Below, in pieces: positions 17,344-26,403 of a stretch of 41,767 nt of DNA. The notes beneath the pieces were generated by a model. The model was given only the letters and a program-made list of their open reading frames with translations. It was not told the DNA's origin and searched no databases. This DNA is from Sergeia podlipaevii (taxonomy: Eukaryota > Euglenozoa > Kinetoplastea > Trypanosomatida > Trypanosomatidae): assembly GCA_030849805.1 (NCBI GenBank), contig JASANZ010002069.1, positions 1-41,767 on the forward strand, read 5' to 3'. Position 1 is the stretch's first letter. Every line of letters starts with the position of its first letter. Made by a program: the position numbers and the translations under genes.

Positions 17344-20300
17344 TTAGGAAGTAACAAAAGAAAAGACAGAGGAGTCTCTCTCTAGCAGCTGCCGCATGCG
17401 CTTAGTGCCCACAAGACGATTCACTTCGTGGGTGTCGTATCTGCAAAATACAGTCAGAGCAAAGGCGTTCGGTGAGTTGGAGACCACGCGGTTCACAAGC
17501 GAGCAGTAGAACTCGGGGAAGAGAGGCGGGCTGTAAAACACCATTACCTCTGCCAGCTTCACAAAGTACCTCTTGAAGAAGTAGAAGCGTTCCGTCACCA
17601 GCAGCACGGGCCTCTCGAGGTCTGAGAATTGTCCCAGCGCGCGGCGCTGCTGCTTGATGGTGGTGTACTCGCTGATAGCAGCATAAGAGTCGCGGTACTC
17701 ACGGTACATGTAGTTGCGTAGTCTAACAAAATCAAAGTAAGAAGGAACAACAATGATGACACGCACATCTCGCTCTGCTAGTGGGTTGATCTTGGAGGCA
17801 TACACATCCTTCGTAAAGTACTCAAAGCGGTCATCGTCCACCGTCTCTAGAGAGTCTGGATCAAAGCGCAGGAAGTGCTGTCGCACAGGCACCAGCACGC
17901 GAGAGAGCACTCCTTCCTCCTCGTGATGCTGAAGCAAGACCTTGCCGGAGTTATTCAAGAAGGAACGAAATGTGCCGAGAACTGTAGCATTGCTGATGTT
18001 GGTGCACATGACTGTCTGGCGATGGCGACCGCTCTTGCCCTCCAGTGCCCACGCATATACACGGCGCAGGTCAGAGAGCCCGTGAGTCGTGTCTGTAGGT
18101 CGCTTGTTCAGCAGCTCCATCACCGCCGCGACGTGTTGCCAGTTCTGCTCCAGCATGACGTGGGCCTCATCCAGTACACACACCTCAATAGATGACAGAG
18201 ACACGAGTACATCACCGTTCTTTTCTATTCTCCTGCGCAGTCCGAGTGGGGAACAGATAACGATGTCACTGTTGAGAGGATGCGCGTAGATGTGCACGCG
18301 GCTGGGCTCGAGGCGTAGCCCCACACAGAAGGAGTCATCGATGTTGCCATCAAACTGACGTTGGTAGTCACGTGGCCGCCGGCGGAATGTGGGATCGACG
18401 GCTTCCTCAATCTCGGTAAAGTCCTGCTCGAAGGTGTTCAGCTTCGGGCAGTTTTCAGGATCCGCGCCTAAAATCTTCACGATGGTGTAAACGTACTGGT
18501 AGGCAATGTTACGCATAGGAAGCAGGAGGAACAGGCGGGTTTTGCCAAATCCACGGTCGCGAAGCTCAAAGTCTTCGCTATCCAAGATATCTCCGTCCTC
18601 TTTGTCGTCTTCATTATCGTTGATGATATCGTCCTCCTCCTCCTCTTCGGTACGAGCACTCTTCCTTCCCTTCCCTTTGCGCGTCTTCTTTTGCTGTTCC
18701 TGCCGCTTCTGGGACTGCTTGCGCTTCTGACGCTCCCGGTGCGTTGCTATGATCTGATCGTGTGCCACCACCACTGAGCGGGCCTTGAACCAGTGGTTCA
18801 ACATGTGTAGGGCGTATATCTCACGCCGCGACTCCGCATTCTGCCAACATCGGAGGCAGTCCATTACATCTGGGTACCCCTGCAGCAGGTCCAGCAGACT
18901 TCGCTCCTCCACCGTGAAGATCGGCTTGTGGAACTCGGCACGGAAGGCGCACCACTTCTCCCAGAGCACATCATGCAGAAAGGGAGGCTTCACCTCTGCC
19001 GCCGCGGCAGAGAGAGAGTGCGCGAGGCCGCTGAGGATACCGGAACTGCCGCTGGTGCCGGCGCTTGTGGCTACTCCGGTTTTCATACTGCTGCTAGTAG
19101 ACAGTGGCTTCTTCCCGGTTGTGAGGCAGAAGGGCTCGTGCAGGAAGTGCTTGCGCGCCTGTGCGGTGGCCGCAACGGTGATATTTTCAGGGTGAACGTT
19201 CGCATAATCATTAGGGCTTACAAAGAAGACCCCGCGCTTCCACTTTTCTACTTTCGCCTCCTCCTCAGCTGCTCTTTCAATGAGCGCGTCGTTGCTGTGC
19301 TTGAGCGCCTCTACAGCGGAGGGTGCTAGCGGGATAGGCTGGAGCCCGGTCTTGTCCACCTCACCGTGTTTATCAAGGTGATATTTATGTAGCCATGGGT
19401 CGCCATCACGCACGGCCTCGCTCCTCTGAAGTGTAGAGAGGCTGCTGGTGCCTAAGACAAACTGAGGAAGAAGAATGGTGGTCTCCTGATCTACAAGGGC
19501 AGCCGTGGCGGCTTTCGCGCTAGTGCCACGGCGGCGGTGTCGCTGCGGGGTGTCAAGGTCGTTGGGACTTTCATCGTCGTCCTCGTCAAAATATTCCGCT
19601 TCCTTCTCTTCTTCATCTTCCTCCCCTTCTTCTTCTTCATTGTCTTCGTCCAGTTCTTCGTCCTCCTCAGCTTCTTCTTCAGCAGGCCCAAGAATCTCCA
19701 CTTGATCGAACAACTCAGCACCATCGTCAAAGTCATCGTCGTCAAGGTCAAAAACAGGGTTCACTCCTTCTTCGTCAACATCTTCCTCGTCCTCGTCGTC
19801 GTCAAGTTCATCATCGCCATCCACAAGAAAACCTTCATCATCGCTGTCGCTATCCCTCTCATCCTCCCCATCACCTTCCTCGTCATCGCCAAGGTACGCT
19901 TTCCAGTCCTCTGGGTCCTCTTCCATAAGACGGTCAATGGCTGCCTGACGCTTGTGTTGTTTCTGCTGCTGCTTATTCTTCGCCTTGGCGCCGCTACTAT
20001 TAGAAGCCTTTTTGTTAGTAATATTATTTTTATTATTGAACTCGCCCTCGCCACCTGCGTTATCGTCCTCACTAGACGAATAGCATGAGTGCATCTCAGC
20101 TCTTTCCTCATCGTTTTGAGAAGAGCTATTACCCTCATGACTATCTCCGTCATCGCTACCACTGTTACTCCTACTCCTCGTACGGGCACGCTTCGCAGCA
20201 TTCTTGCGTGCTCCGTTCTGCTTTTCCAATCCTAATAGCGCGCGCAGCCGCTGAAGCTTCCTCTTCTCTTTACAAGTTTCCGCATCCGAGTCAGTTGAGA

Positions 20301-20493
20301 CCTCCTCATCGCTGCTGCTGCTCACAGCTGCCAGCTGGTGAGCCTCTCTGCGTGCTGCGTAGTACTCCGTCTTCTCATCACGTTTGCGTCTCCGTTCTTC
20401 CTTGCTGGCGCCTGTCGTACCACGGCGCTGCTTGGATGCCTCTTTGGCTTGCTTGCGCTTGAGGCGCTTGAAGAAACCGCCGGGCTTCCCCAT
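17344..20493 (-). CDS. UTP25: Utp25-type U3 snoRNP / small-subunit processome protein
   Basis: Predicted nucleolar factor for 18S rRNA processing (Utp25, also called digestive-organ-expansion factor). The 1049 residues split into a basic start, a long charged region with strong acidic runs (about 195-320), and the family domain from about 480 to the end. Family marks: DRGFGKTRLFLLLPMRN, SDIVICSPLGL ending at 752, SSIEVCVLDEAH with QNWQHV (768-786), and the late segments with VVPSYFDFVRLRNYM and SLVNRV. Utp25 proteins are built like DEAD-box helicases but usually lack the catalytic residues; here a DEAH tetrapeptide (775-778) stands at the motif II place. The basic N-terminus may act in nucleolar targeting. 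An extra KR/E-rich insertion (about 590-640) interrupts the domain. ATG 20493 is the first in frame. Confidence 0.88.
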   Translation of the reverse strand: MGKPGGFFKRLKRKQAKEASKQRRGTTGASKEERRRKRDEKTEYYAARREAHQLAAVSSSSDEEVSTDSDAETCKEKRKLQRLRALLGLEKQNGARKNAAKRARTRSRSNSGSDDGDSHEGNSSSQNDEERAEMHSCYSSSEDDNAGGEGEFNNKNNITNKKASNSSGAKAKNKQQQKQHKRQAAIDRLMEEDPEDWKAYLGDDEEGDGEDERDSDSDDEGFLVDGDDELDDDEDEEDVDEEGVNPVFDLDDDDFDDGAELFDQVEILGPAEEEAEEDEELDEDNEEEEGEEDEEEKEAEYFDEDDDESPNDLDTPQRHRRRGTSAKAATAALVDQETTILLPQFVLGTSSLSTLQRSEAVRDGDPWLHKYHLDKHGEVDKTGLQPIPLAPSAVEALKHSNDALIERAAEEEAKVEKWKRGVFFVSPNDYANVHPENITVAATAQARKHFLHEPFCLTTGKKPLSTSSSMKTGVATSAGTSGSSGILSGLAHSLSAAAAEVKPPFLHDVLWEKWCAFRAEFHKPIFTVEERSLLDLLQGYPDVMDCLRCWQNAESRREIYALHMLNHWFKARSVVVAHDQIIATHRERQKRKQSQKRQEQQKKTRKGKGRKSARTEEEEEDDIINDNEDDKEDGDILDSEDFELRDRGFGKTRLFLLLPMRNIAYQYVYTIVKILGADPENCPKLNTFEQDFTEIEEAVDPTFRRRPRDYQRQFDGNIDDSFCVGLRLEPSRVHIYAHPLNSDIVICSPLGLRRRIEKNGDVLVSLSSIEVCVLDEAHVMLEQNWQHVAAVMELLNKRPTDTTHGLSDLRRVYAWALEGKSGRHRQTVMCTNISNATVLGTFRSFLNNSGKVLLQHHEEEGVLSRVLVPVRQHFLRFDPDSLETVDDDRFEYFTKDVYASKINPLAERDVRVIIVVPSYFDFVRLRNYMYREYRDSYAAISEYTTIKQQRRALGQFSDLERPVLLVTERFYFFKRYFVKLAEVMVFYSPPLFPEFYCSLVNRVVSNSPNAFALTVFCRYDTHEVNRLVGTKRMRQLLERDSSVFSFVTS

Positions 20494-20977
20494 TCAAGAG
20501 AAGAGACGGGAGAAAGAGACAAAACGTGTGTAAATAGATATTTATGTGTAGAGAGATAGAAAACGCTTGATAGCTAACGCTGCAGGCGTATCAGAAAAGT
20601 GGGACTAGCAAAATAAAAAAAAGTATTTATCAAGACTAAAAACTATCAATATATGTAAATAAATCGGTGTGGGACGGTTGCTGTGTATCCCTTTTGTAAA
20701 ATAGTAATATATATATAGGAGAAAACCAGGGATAAGTGGAAAGGAAAAAGACAAGAATGAGGGAAAGAGAGAGAGAGAGAGCGAGTGAACAACACGAAAA
20801 TCATCTAGAAAAAAAAAGAAAAGTAAGATATATAATTAATGACATAATAATAATAAGAACAACAACAACCGCACTTTTGTGTGTGTGTGTGTGTGTGTGC
20901 AATATCGCACACTCAGTACAGCTTCATCTGTTCACCAACCACCCCAACTTCAATACGATACGGCTATTGCTACTTAC
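20494..20977. other. Intergenic spacer, Utp25 gene / Vma22-like gene
   Basis: AT-rich with TA at about 20707-20718, GA repeats near 20768-20782 and GT at 20879-20899. The coding strand just before ATG 20493 is a pyrimidine tract with no AG before the start, so the splice site must lie farther upstream, possibly the CTGCAG near 20580. No gene seen. Confidence 0.45.
20879..20899. repeat. GT/CA microsatellite
   Basis: About ten perfect GT dinucleotides, in the 3' flank of the Vma22-like gene about 80 bases from its stop codon. Confidence 0.9.
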
Positions 20978-21511
20978 TCATGAAAGCATAGACATGACCG
21001 CCATCTGTGCCTCCACTACCAGTACTGCTTGCCGAATTACCTCCTCGTAGTACGCGCGGGTTTCCTTGAGCTCAGCAGATGGCACAGCACTGAAGTAGTA
21101 GAGTGGATCGATAAGTGAAGCCGTATGCCCTTCTCGCCCATCTTTCTCTCTATCCTCATCGTCATAAGCGACGGCGGAGAGGTAGTTCTTAAGCGTTTGT
21201 GGTGGCTCCTCACCTTTTTCAACTTCAACTTTCAATGTCCACTTATCCTCCTTGCCACCTAAAGACGATTCTTCCCGCGCCGTACACGGTGACGACGATG
21301 ACGGGGATGGAGATAGCGATGTGGTGAGTATAGTCACGAGGGGGGTGAGAGCGCCTGGGGTGACAGGTACTGCCTCACTACTAACAAGCCGCCCACGCTT
21401 CTCCTCAATCCATTGCGTGTTGCTGTAGCTGAAGGCAGCTTCACGCAGCGCAGTGTGAAGTTTGTTTCTCCGCTCTTCTAGAACTGTAAGGGCCTCCAGG
21501 ACGCCATCCAT
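20978..21511 (-). CDS. Vma22/CCDC115-like V-ATPase assembly factor
   Basis: A 177-residue helical protein resembling Vma22/CCDC115, which helps assemble the membrane sector of the V-ATPase in the endoplasmic reticulum. Evidence is the two-part layout: an N-terminal helix pair (about 3-40, with EERRNKLHTALREA and a later Ser-Asn-Thr-Gln-Trp) and a C-terminal motif DPLYYFSAVPSAELK (135-149) followed by a long helix. In CCDC115 the same place reads DPL, two aromatics, and a PSLRQAQ-like helix. The middle (45-130) is Ser/Pro/Glu-rich and poorly conserved. The frame runs up to a TTG at 21583, but ATG 21511 lies 29 bases after a TTTCAG acceptor. The match rests on short motifs, so this is a moderate call. 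Confidence 0.6.
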   Translation of the reverse strand: MDGVLEALTVLEERRNKLHTALREAAFSYSNTQWIEEKRGRLVSSEAVPVTPGALTPLVTILTTSLSPSPSSSSPCTAREESSLGGKEDKWTLKVEVEKGEEPPQTLKNYLSAVAYDDEDREKDGREGHTASLIDPLYYFSAVPSAELKETRAYYEEVIRQAVLVVEAQMAVMSMLS

Positions 21512-21540
21512 GTGTATCGTGTAAGCTGCTACACGCTCTA

Positions 21541-21575
21541 CTGAAATAATGCAAATATGTAAAGAGAGAGAATAT
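21541..21575 (-). promoter_or_regulatory. Predicted trans-splice acceptor for the Vma22-like gene
   Basis: CT repeats followed by T-rich DNA end in ATTTCAG on the minus strand, AG at 21542-21541, leaving a leader of about 29 bases. Confidence 0.6.
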
Positions 21576-22359
21576 ATAAGCAACGAGTCTCTATGTTCCT
21601 TCTTCCTTTTTTTTTTTTCTTTCTATGTAAGTGTGCCTCCTAAATATTACGCATAAAAAAAAAAAACAATAATAGCAACAACATTACATGTTGAAGGGTG
21701 GCGTGGAATGCATTTACATATATACATGTATAGATACAGCACTTTTCGTCATCCGATATGATAAACGGCAAATAGCAATGTCAATAATCGTCATAATATG
21801 CATGCACAACAGCAATACGCACACGTAGACTAATATAGTGAGTAAACTGCTCTACTCTTGTATTCTTGCTTTTAAATTCTTTCTTTTCTATTTTTTTTTT
21901 TCTAAATTTGTTTGCATATGTAGTATGCATTGGGTACAAAAGTTGATTTATATTAATATGCGTACAGTACACACACGCTTACAAAAAAAAAAATCGGCGG
22001 AAGAAAAATGCATTATGATGTTTATACTATGCACAGTACATGCGCGTGCACACGCACACACTTTCTGGCTTTCCAGCCTTCTACATACGCTCATCCACTG
22101 CTTTCAATTCATATAAGATAGGATACAATCTAGAAAATATCTTTCTTCCTTCTATTTTTTTTCTTCGTCTTCTTATTTTCTACTTTCCCCCTCTTCTCTA
22201 TTTTCGTTTGGACACCTCTGTTTAGGCCCTCTCGCTGACACGCACATGTTCGCATCTGTGTGTACTTGCATGAATAAACATATTCATGTGTGAGTATATA
22301 TAAAAGGAAAGGGTAAAGCACGTCATGTGTTCACATTGACTACGTTATACGGCAAGTCT

Positions 22360-22376
22360 AGCTTGCGTATCAAGCT
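22360..22376. other. Perfect 6-bp hairpin
   Basis: AGCTTG (22360-22365) and CAAGCT (22371-22376) pair perfectly around a 5-base loop. It sits just upstream of the hammerhead-like stretch at 22388-22408. Function unknown. Confidence 0.5.
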
Positions 22377-22507
22377 TTCATGTAGACCTGTGAGTCCGTG
22401 AAGGCAAAGAGAAGGGGAAGGAGGAAAAAAAAAAGAAAAGTGTTTCTAATGCGAATGCAAACAAAACAACATCAAATGTATATATACACTTATATTCTAA
22501 CAAAGCT

Positions 22508-22546
22508 CTATACACACTCGCACTCATTCTCAAGTAGACCTTCCAT
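22508..22546 (-). other. Possible micro-ORF (12 codons) after a splice-like tract
   Basis: On the minus strand a run of T (22561-22571) ends in TTACAAG and is followed about 10 bases later by an ATG at 22546 and a TAG at 22508. The 12-residue peptide is acidic and Cys-containing. This may be chance; it may instead be a leader ORF in a spliced transcript. Confidence 0.15.
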
Positions 22547-22706
22547 GCGCTTCAACTTGTAAAAAAAAAAAGACACTCCTCCAGACGCAAGCGCAGACCG
22601 CCCCTCCCCCCTGTCCCCTTTCTTCTGCTTTCACAAGGTACTCCAGGTACATCAATAGTTGAACAACTCTACATATTCCCTTCCTTCTCCTCTAATATAC
22701 ACAGGC

Positions 22707-22729
22707 GCACACACACACACACACACACC
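22707..22729. repeat. CA/GT microsatellite
   Basis: Eleven CA dinucleotides in the spacer. Confidence 0.9.
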
Positions 22730-22899
22730 CATAACCGCAACATAGCGATACACAATAAAGAGTAGGTTTGAAAAAAAGAAAACTGTATTCATGCCATAAC
22801 ACATATATATATATTCAACTATAAAATATTGATAGAGAATAAGAAAGATAGAAAAAAAATTATATAATGCGCATATTCAAAAGTAAAAACAAACAACAG

Positions 22900-22900
22900 N
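22900..22900. other. Unresolved base
   Basis: A single n in A-rich DNA: an assembly ambiguity, outside any called gene. Confidence 0.95.
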
Positions 22901-23529
22901 TAATAAAAAAGAAAGATTAGAAAGAACTACAATGATATGGGGTGGGAAGGCACATAAAGTGCTAAGACACTTACGACATTTCTTTTTTTTTTTCCTTTTT
23001 TGCCGCTGCACCTCAAAGAAGTTTCCTTTCATACTTGCAGGCTTTTCTTTCAGTCCGCATCTACAAAACACTACTCTTTGTATTGTCATTTATTTCCTTT
23101 ATACCTTTCCTTCTTTCTTTCAGTTTGCTATTGCTTGCCATCCACATGGCTGTCACATTTTTTTTTTCTTCCTTCAAGCCCTTTCCCCCTCTCGCTTTTG
23201 TATCGGGCATACTCAGCTTCAGAAAAAACAGTAATGATGATAATAATAGTGATACGCTTCAAAAAAAAAAAAAAGAAAGAAAAAAAAGAAAAAAAAAAGA
23301 AAGAAACGACAGTGGTGATTGTGGGCGTAGAAAAAAAAATGAAAAAAAAAGATAGATAATATATCAATATAGTGAAAAAAAAAAAAAAAATGAACACGAT
23401 AAAATGAGAAAACAAACAAACAAAAAATGTACTGCAGTGCCAGAGGAGGGCTAAGAGTTGCTCCCATCTTCTCTCTCCCCCCCCTTTCTTCACATTTCTC
23501 TTTTCTTTTCTCCCACACTCTACAAGACC

Positions 23530-24456
23530 TCAATCATCCATGACGTCGTACAGCTCCTTCTTATCTCCCACCTCTACCTGTGGATTTTTCTTCTGGGCAG
23601 GAGCAGCCGCCGCATTGCCGCCTGCCAGCCCGCTGAGGGCGTTGAGCACCTCAAGTGGGTTTCCGCCGGTGTGAAGGTTCACCTTGACAAACAGCACGCC
23701 ATCGTTGATGAGGTGCTCAGCGACAAGAGACTTGTCAACAATGAGTGTTTGTACTGTGCCATCATCCTTCTTGTCGGCCTTGTAGTACTGCTTGCCCTCA
23801 GAGTCAAGAAGCTCGATGCTGTGCGGAGGAATACGACCCTTTCGACAGAAGATGAAGAAAACAAGTTTGTCAATATCCCGAGGGTCGTATTTGGCGGTAG
23901 TTTCGGTTGAAGAGCGCTTGATATCGAGCCGCATGACAAGGAGTGTGTTTTCTATGAAGAAGCCGGGGGAAGAGAATGGATTGAGGTTCTGTTCAAAGAG
24001 AGAGGGAACTGTCCACATGACAGAGATAAGATTTTCCTCTGGAAAGCGCTTGAGGGCGAGGGTGTCGTCGTCAAAGCTAAACCGAATGTGAAGAACGCCA
24101 TCATCGGCGAGGAAGTTCTTCATGTCAGTGTGGTTGCACACGTTCCAGTGACCGCAGCGCTCTGTGGTCGCGGGGATGGTATGAGCAGTATGCTGTCGCA
24201 TCACTTCTTTCTTGCTATTTTCAAAGTAGTAGGAGTACTTGGGGATGGGAGGGGACTTGTAATGAAGATAAAGGCCAACATCGCCGCTCGTGCCGAGGGC
24301 CATGTGAAAGTGAAACTTCACCTTGCTGAAACACTTGATGTTCTCGCTGTCCAGAGTGCTTCCGGGGGCATACTTGGGGAAGTCAGGAATGGTCCATACA
24401 AAGTGACGGCCGCTGTTGTCCGTGGCGCTGATGGTACCTGTGCGCTTCTTGAACAT
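23530..24456 (-). CDS. Tandem MATH/TRAF-like beta-sandwich protein
   Basis: A 308-residue soluble protein that I do not recognise by name. Two units of similar pattern can be seen. Unit 1 (about 17-130) reads like a MATH domain: FVWTIPDFPKY, a SKVKFHFHM strand, GDVGLYLHY, a P-KYSYYFENS strand, then DDGVLHIRFSF. Unit 2 (about 142-263) repeats this order: VMWTVPSLF, ENTLLVMRLDI, DKLVFFIFC, HSIELLDSEG, NDGVLFVKVNL. MATH domains bind short peptides, usually as oligomers, so a scaffold or adaptor role is an inference. The end is a Gly/Ala/Gln-rich linker with an acidic tail ending in DVMDD. There is no signal peptide, membrane helix, RING or BTB domain. ATG 24456 is the first in frame. Confidence 0.6.
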   Translation of the reverse strand: MFKKRTGTISATDNSGRHFVWTIPDFPKYAPGSTLDSENIKCFSKVKFHFHMALGTSGDVGLYLHYKSPPIPKYSYYFENSKKEVMRQHTAHTIPATTERCGHWNVCNHTDMKNFLADDGVLHIRFSFDDDTLALKRFPEENLISVMWTVPSLFEQNLNPFSSPGFFIENTLLVMRLDIKRSSTETTAKYDPRDIDKLVFFIFCRKGRIPPHSIELLDSEGKQYYKADKKDDGTVQTLIVDKSLVAEHLINDGVLFVKVNLHTGGNPLEVLNALSGLAGGNAAAAPAQKKNPQVEVGDKKELYDVMDD

Positions 24457-24558
24457 CTTCTGTTAAGAACTCTTACCTTCTTCTTCTTCTTTTTTTTTTC
24501 TTCTTTTCCCGTTGTTTGTGTTTGTGTGCTAATTGTCTTCGAAGAAGATATAAAAATG

Positions 24559-24620
24559 CTTTGATAGAAAGAAAGAAACAAAAAAAAAAGAACAGAAAAA
24601 AAGGCACCCACACACAGCAA
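24559..24620 (-). promoter_or_regulatory. Predicted trans-splice acceptor for the MATH-like gene
   Basis: A long minus-strand tract of T with a few C and G ends in CTATCAAAG, AG at 24560-24559, giving a leader of about 103 bases. Confidence 0.55.
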
Positions 24621-24742
24621 CAGCAAAAGTATACTCTTGTCACTTGGATGAAATATATAAATGCAATTGATATAGATGAAGAGGTGAATTCTACTATGTT
24701 GATGCTACCACGGTGAAGTAAAAATGTGGAAGAGGAAGAAAG

Positions 24743-24766
24743 TATATATATATATATATATATATA
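24743..24766. repeat. TA microsatellite
   Basis: Twelve TA dinucleotides in the 5' flank of the MATH-like gene. Confidence 0.9.
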
Positions 24767-24939
24767 AAGTAATGAAATGAAACAATTGCGTATCAATGAA
24801 ATAAATGCCAGTTTTTTTTTCATCTTCTCCTTGTCTCCAGAAAAAAAAAAAGGAAACTACTTCTGACTTTCTAATGTATTCATGCCTCTAGAATATACGT
24901 ATTTGTTTAGGAGTTCTATTTTTTCCGTTTAATACAATT

Positions 24940-24958
24940 TTCTCCTCAAAAAGGAGAA
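24940..24958. other. 7-bp hairpin
   Basis: TTCTCCT and AGGAGAA pair around a 5-base A-rich loop; a T-run follows about 15 bases later on the plus strand. It resembles a simple stem-loop, with no known role here. Confidence 0.35.
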
Positions 24959-26031
24959 GGGCGTAAATAATGTTTTTTTTTTTAAAGTCTACCAGCGAAA
25001 GCAGCATTATTATTACCTGCTGCTTTCTAATTGCGTTATTATGTTCTGGTGCCTGTGTGTACATTTAGTATTATCTTGTTCTACGTTGTCTTCACTCTTG
25101 AATCAAACAAACAGTGACAAGGAGAGAGAGAGATACTTGTGCAGTTGTGTTGATGAGTGTGAATCTGAAGATACACTCTCCACTTCCACAGATAGAAATG
25201 CTGAGGCCCACACCCCTTTTTTTTTTTAAATAAAAAATGAAACATATCGTGTATTCTCTCCATCTATCCACGCCCACAGAGAAGGAAATAGTAATAATAA
25301 TAACAATAAAAAGAGATCCCGTAGAAACAACAATAACACACAAATAAAATAAAAGAAAAAAGTTGTGGTAGAAAGAGAGAGGGATATGTTTCCAAGCACA
25401 AAAGAAAATTAAATACGTACGCAAACATGTCATTGAAAATAGACAAAAACAAACAAACAAACAACCTACGTGCATCACACACTACTTCATGAAGGAGAAG
25501 AAAGAAGGGGCCATCAAATTTATTCATATATACTGTGTCTTGTAAAAAGCCTTCAACGTGCCTCATAACACACTTGTTTTCTGCCGCTCCTTAGTTTCTA
25601 TCTCTTCCTTCTCCTCCTTCCAGAAGATACATACACACAAAAACAAAACAAAAAAAAGAAAATGTACAAAAATGCACGCGCATTTACTATACTTTTTACG
25701 TGAAGATAACATGAATAAAAGTGTGAAATAGGGAAAGAGAGAGAGAGAGAGGCACACATTACTTAAAATGATGCAATCTCTCTCTATTATTTTTGTTTTT
25801 TTTAAAGGGAAAAAGAAACTTACGTTTGAAAAGAAAGAGGAGCAAGTATCAAGACGCGCTCTACAGCAAAACAAAAGTCAACAAAACAAAAAAACAAAAC
25901 AAAACAAAATAATAATCAGTAGGTGCAAGACGCACAAGCTGGCTTGACCCATTCTCTAAATTATTCCTCACACACCCGTTGTAAGTGCTTTATTAAACAA
26001 CCCGCTATCAATCAACCAGAAAAGGGGAGGT

Positions 26032-26050
26032 GGGGGGGGGGGGNGGGGGG
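26032..26050. repeat. G homopolymer with unresolved base
   Basis: A G-run of about 19 bases with an n at 26044; its length is not reliable. Confidence 0.9.
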
Positions 26051-26403
26051 TGCGTGTGCATGTGCGCGGAACGATCCAAAAAATATGTAAGTACGCATTA
26101 CAAGCACAGAAAGGAAAATAAATAAGATAAAATAAATAAGTAAATAATACGAATTGAAAGAAGAAGAAAAAACAAAAAATGATCTTACATGCGTAGCAAA
26201 AGATATAGATCGTATATTGAGAAGAAAAAGAAAAAAGAAAAAAAACACAAAAAGCAAATGAGGATACATGAATGCATAGTATTTTTTTTTATATAAAGCA
26301 GCATAACAACAATATCATCGATGATACATACATAAATACTTGACACCAATCAATAAAAGAAAGATTGCATTTTTCTAATGCAGGCACACACACACACATA
26401 CAG

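Larger units (their letters stand above)
21512..23529. other. Long intergenic spacer, Vma22-like gene / MATH-like gene
   Basis: About 2.0 kb of AT-rich DNA with many A- and T-runs, CA at 22707-22729 and one unresolved base at 22900. Two blocks are less repetitive: 22321-22410, which contains a hairpin and a short hammerhead-like stretch on the plus strand, and 22500-22660, which has a minus-strand T-tract, an AG and a 12-codon ORF. No longer gene could be supported. Confidence 0.45.
24457..26403. other. Long intergenic spacer, MATH-like gene / four-helix membrane protein gene
   Basis: About 1.95 kb. Holds TA at 24743-24766, a 7-bp hairpin at 24940-24958, many A-runs, GA repeats, an AAAAC-type run near 25881-25908, and a G-run at 26032-26050 interrupted by an unresolved base at 26044. 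No gene seen. Confidence 0.45.

Noticed and set aside
18500..18560. GKT in Utp25 as a Walker A motif
   Set aside because: It directly abuts the LLLPMRN segment that corresponds to motif Ia, so it cannot occupy the motif I position of a helicase fold.
23000..23500. Long overlapping hydrophobic frames on both strands
   Set aside because: They are translations of A/T homopolymers (poly-Phe or poly-Lys runs) without domain content.
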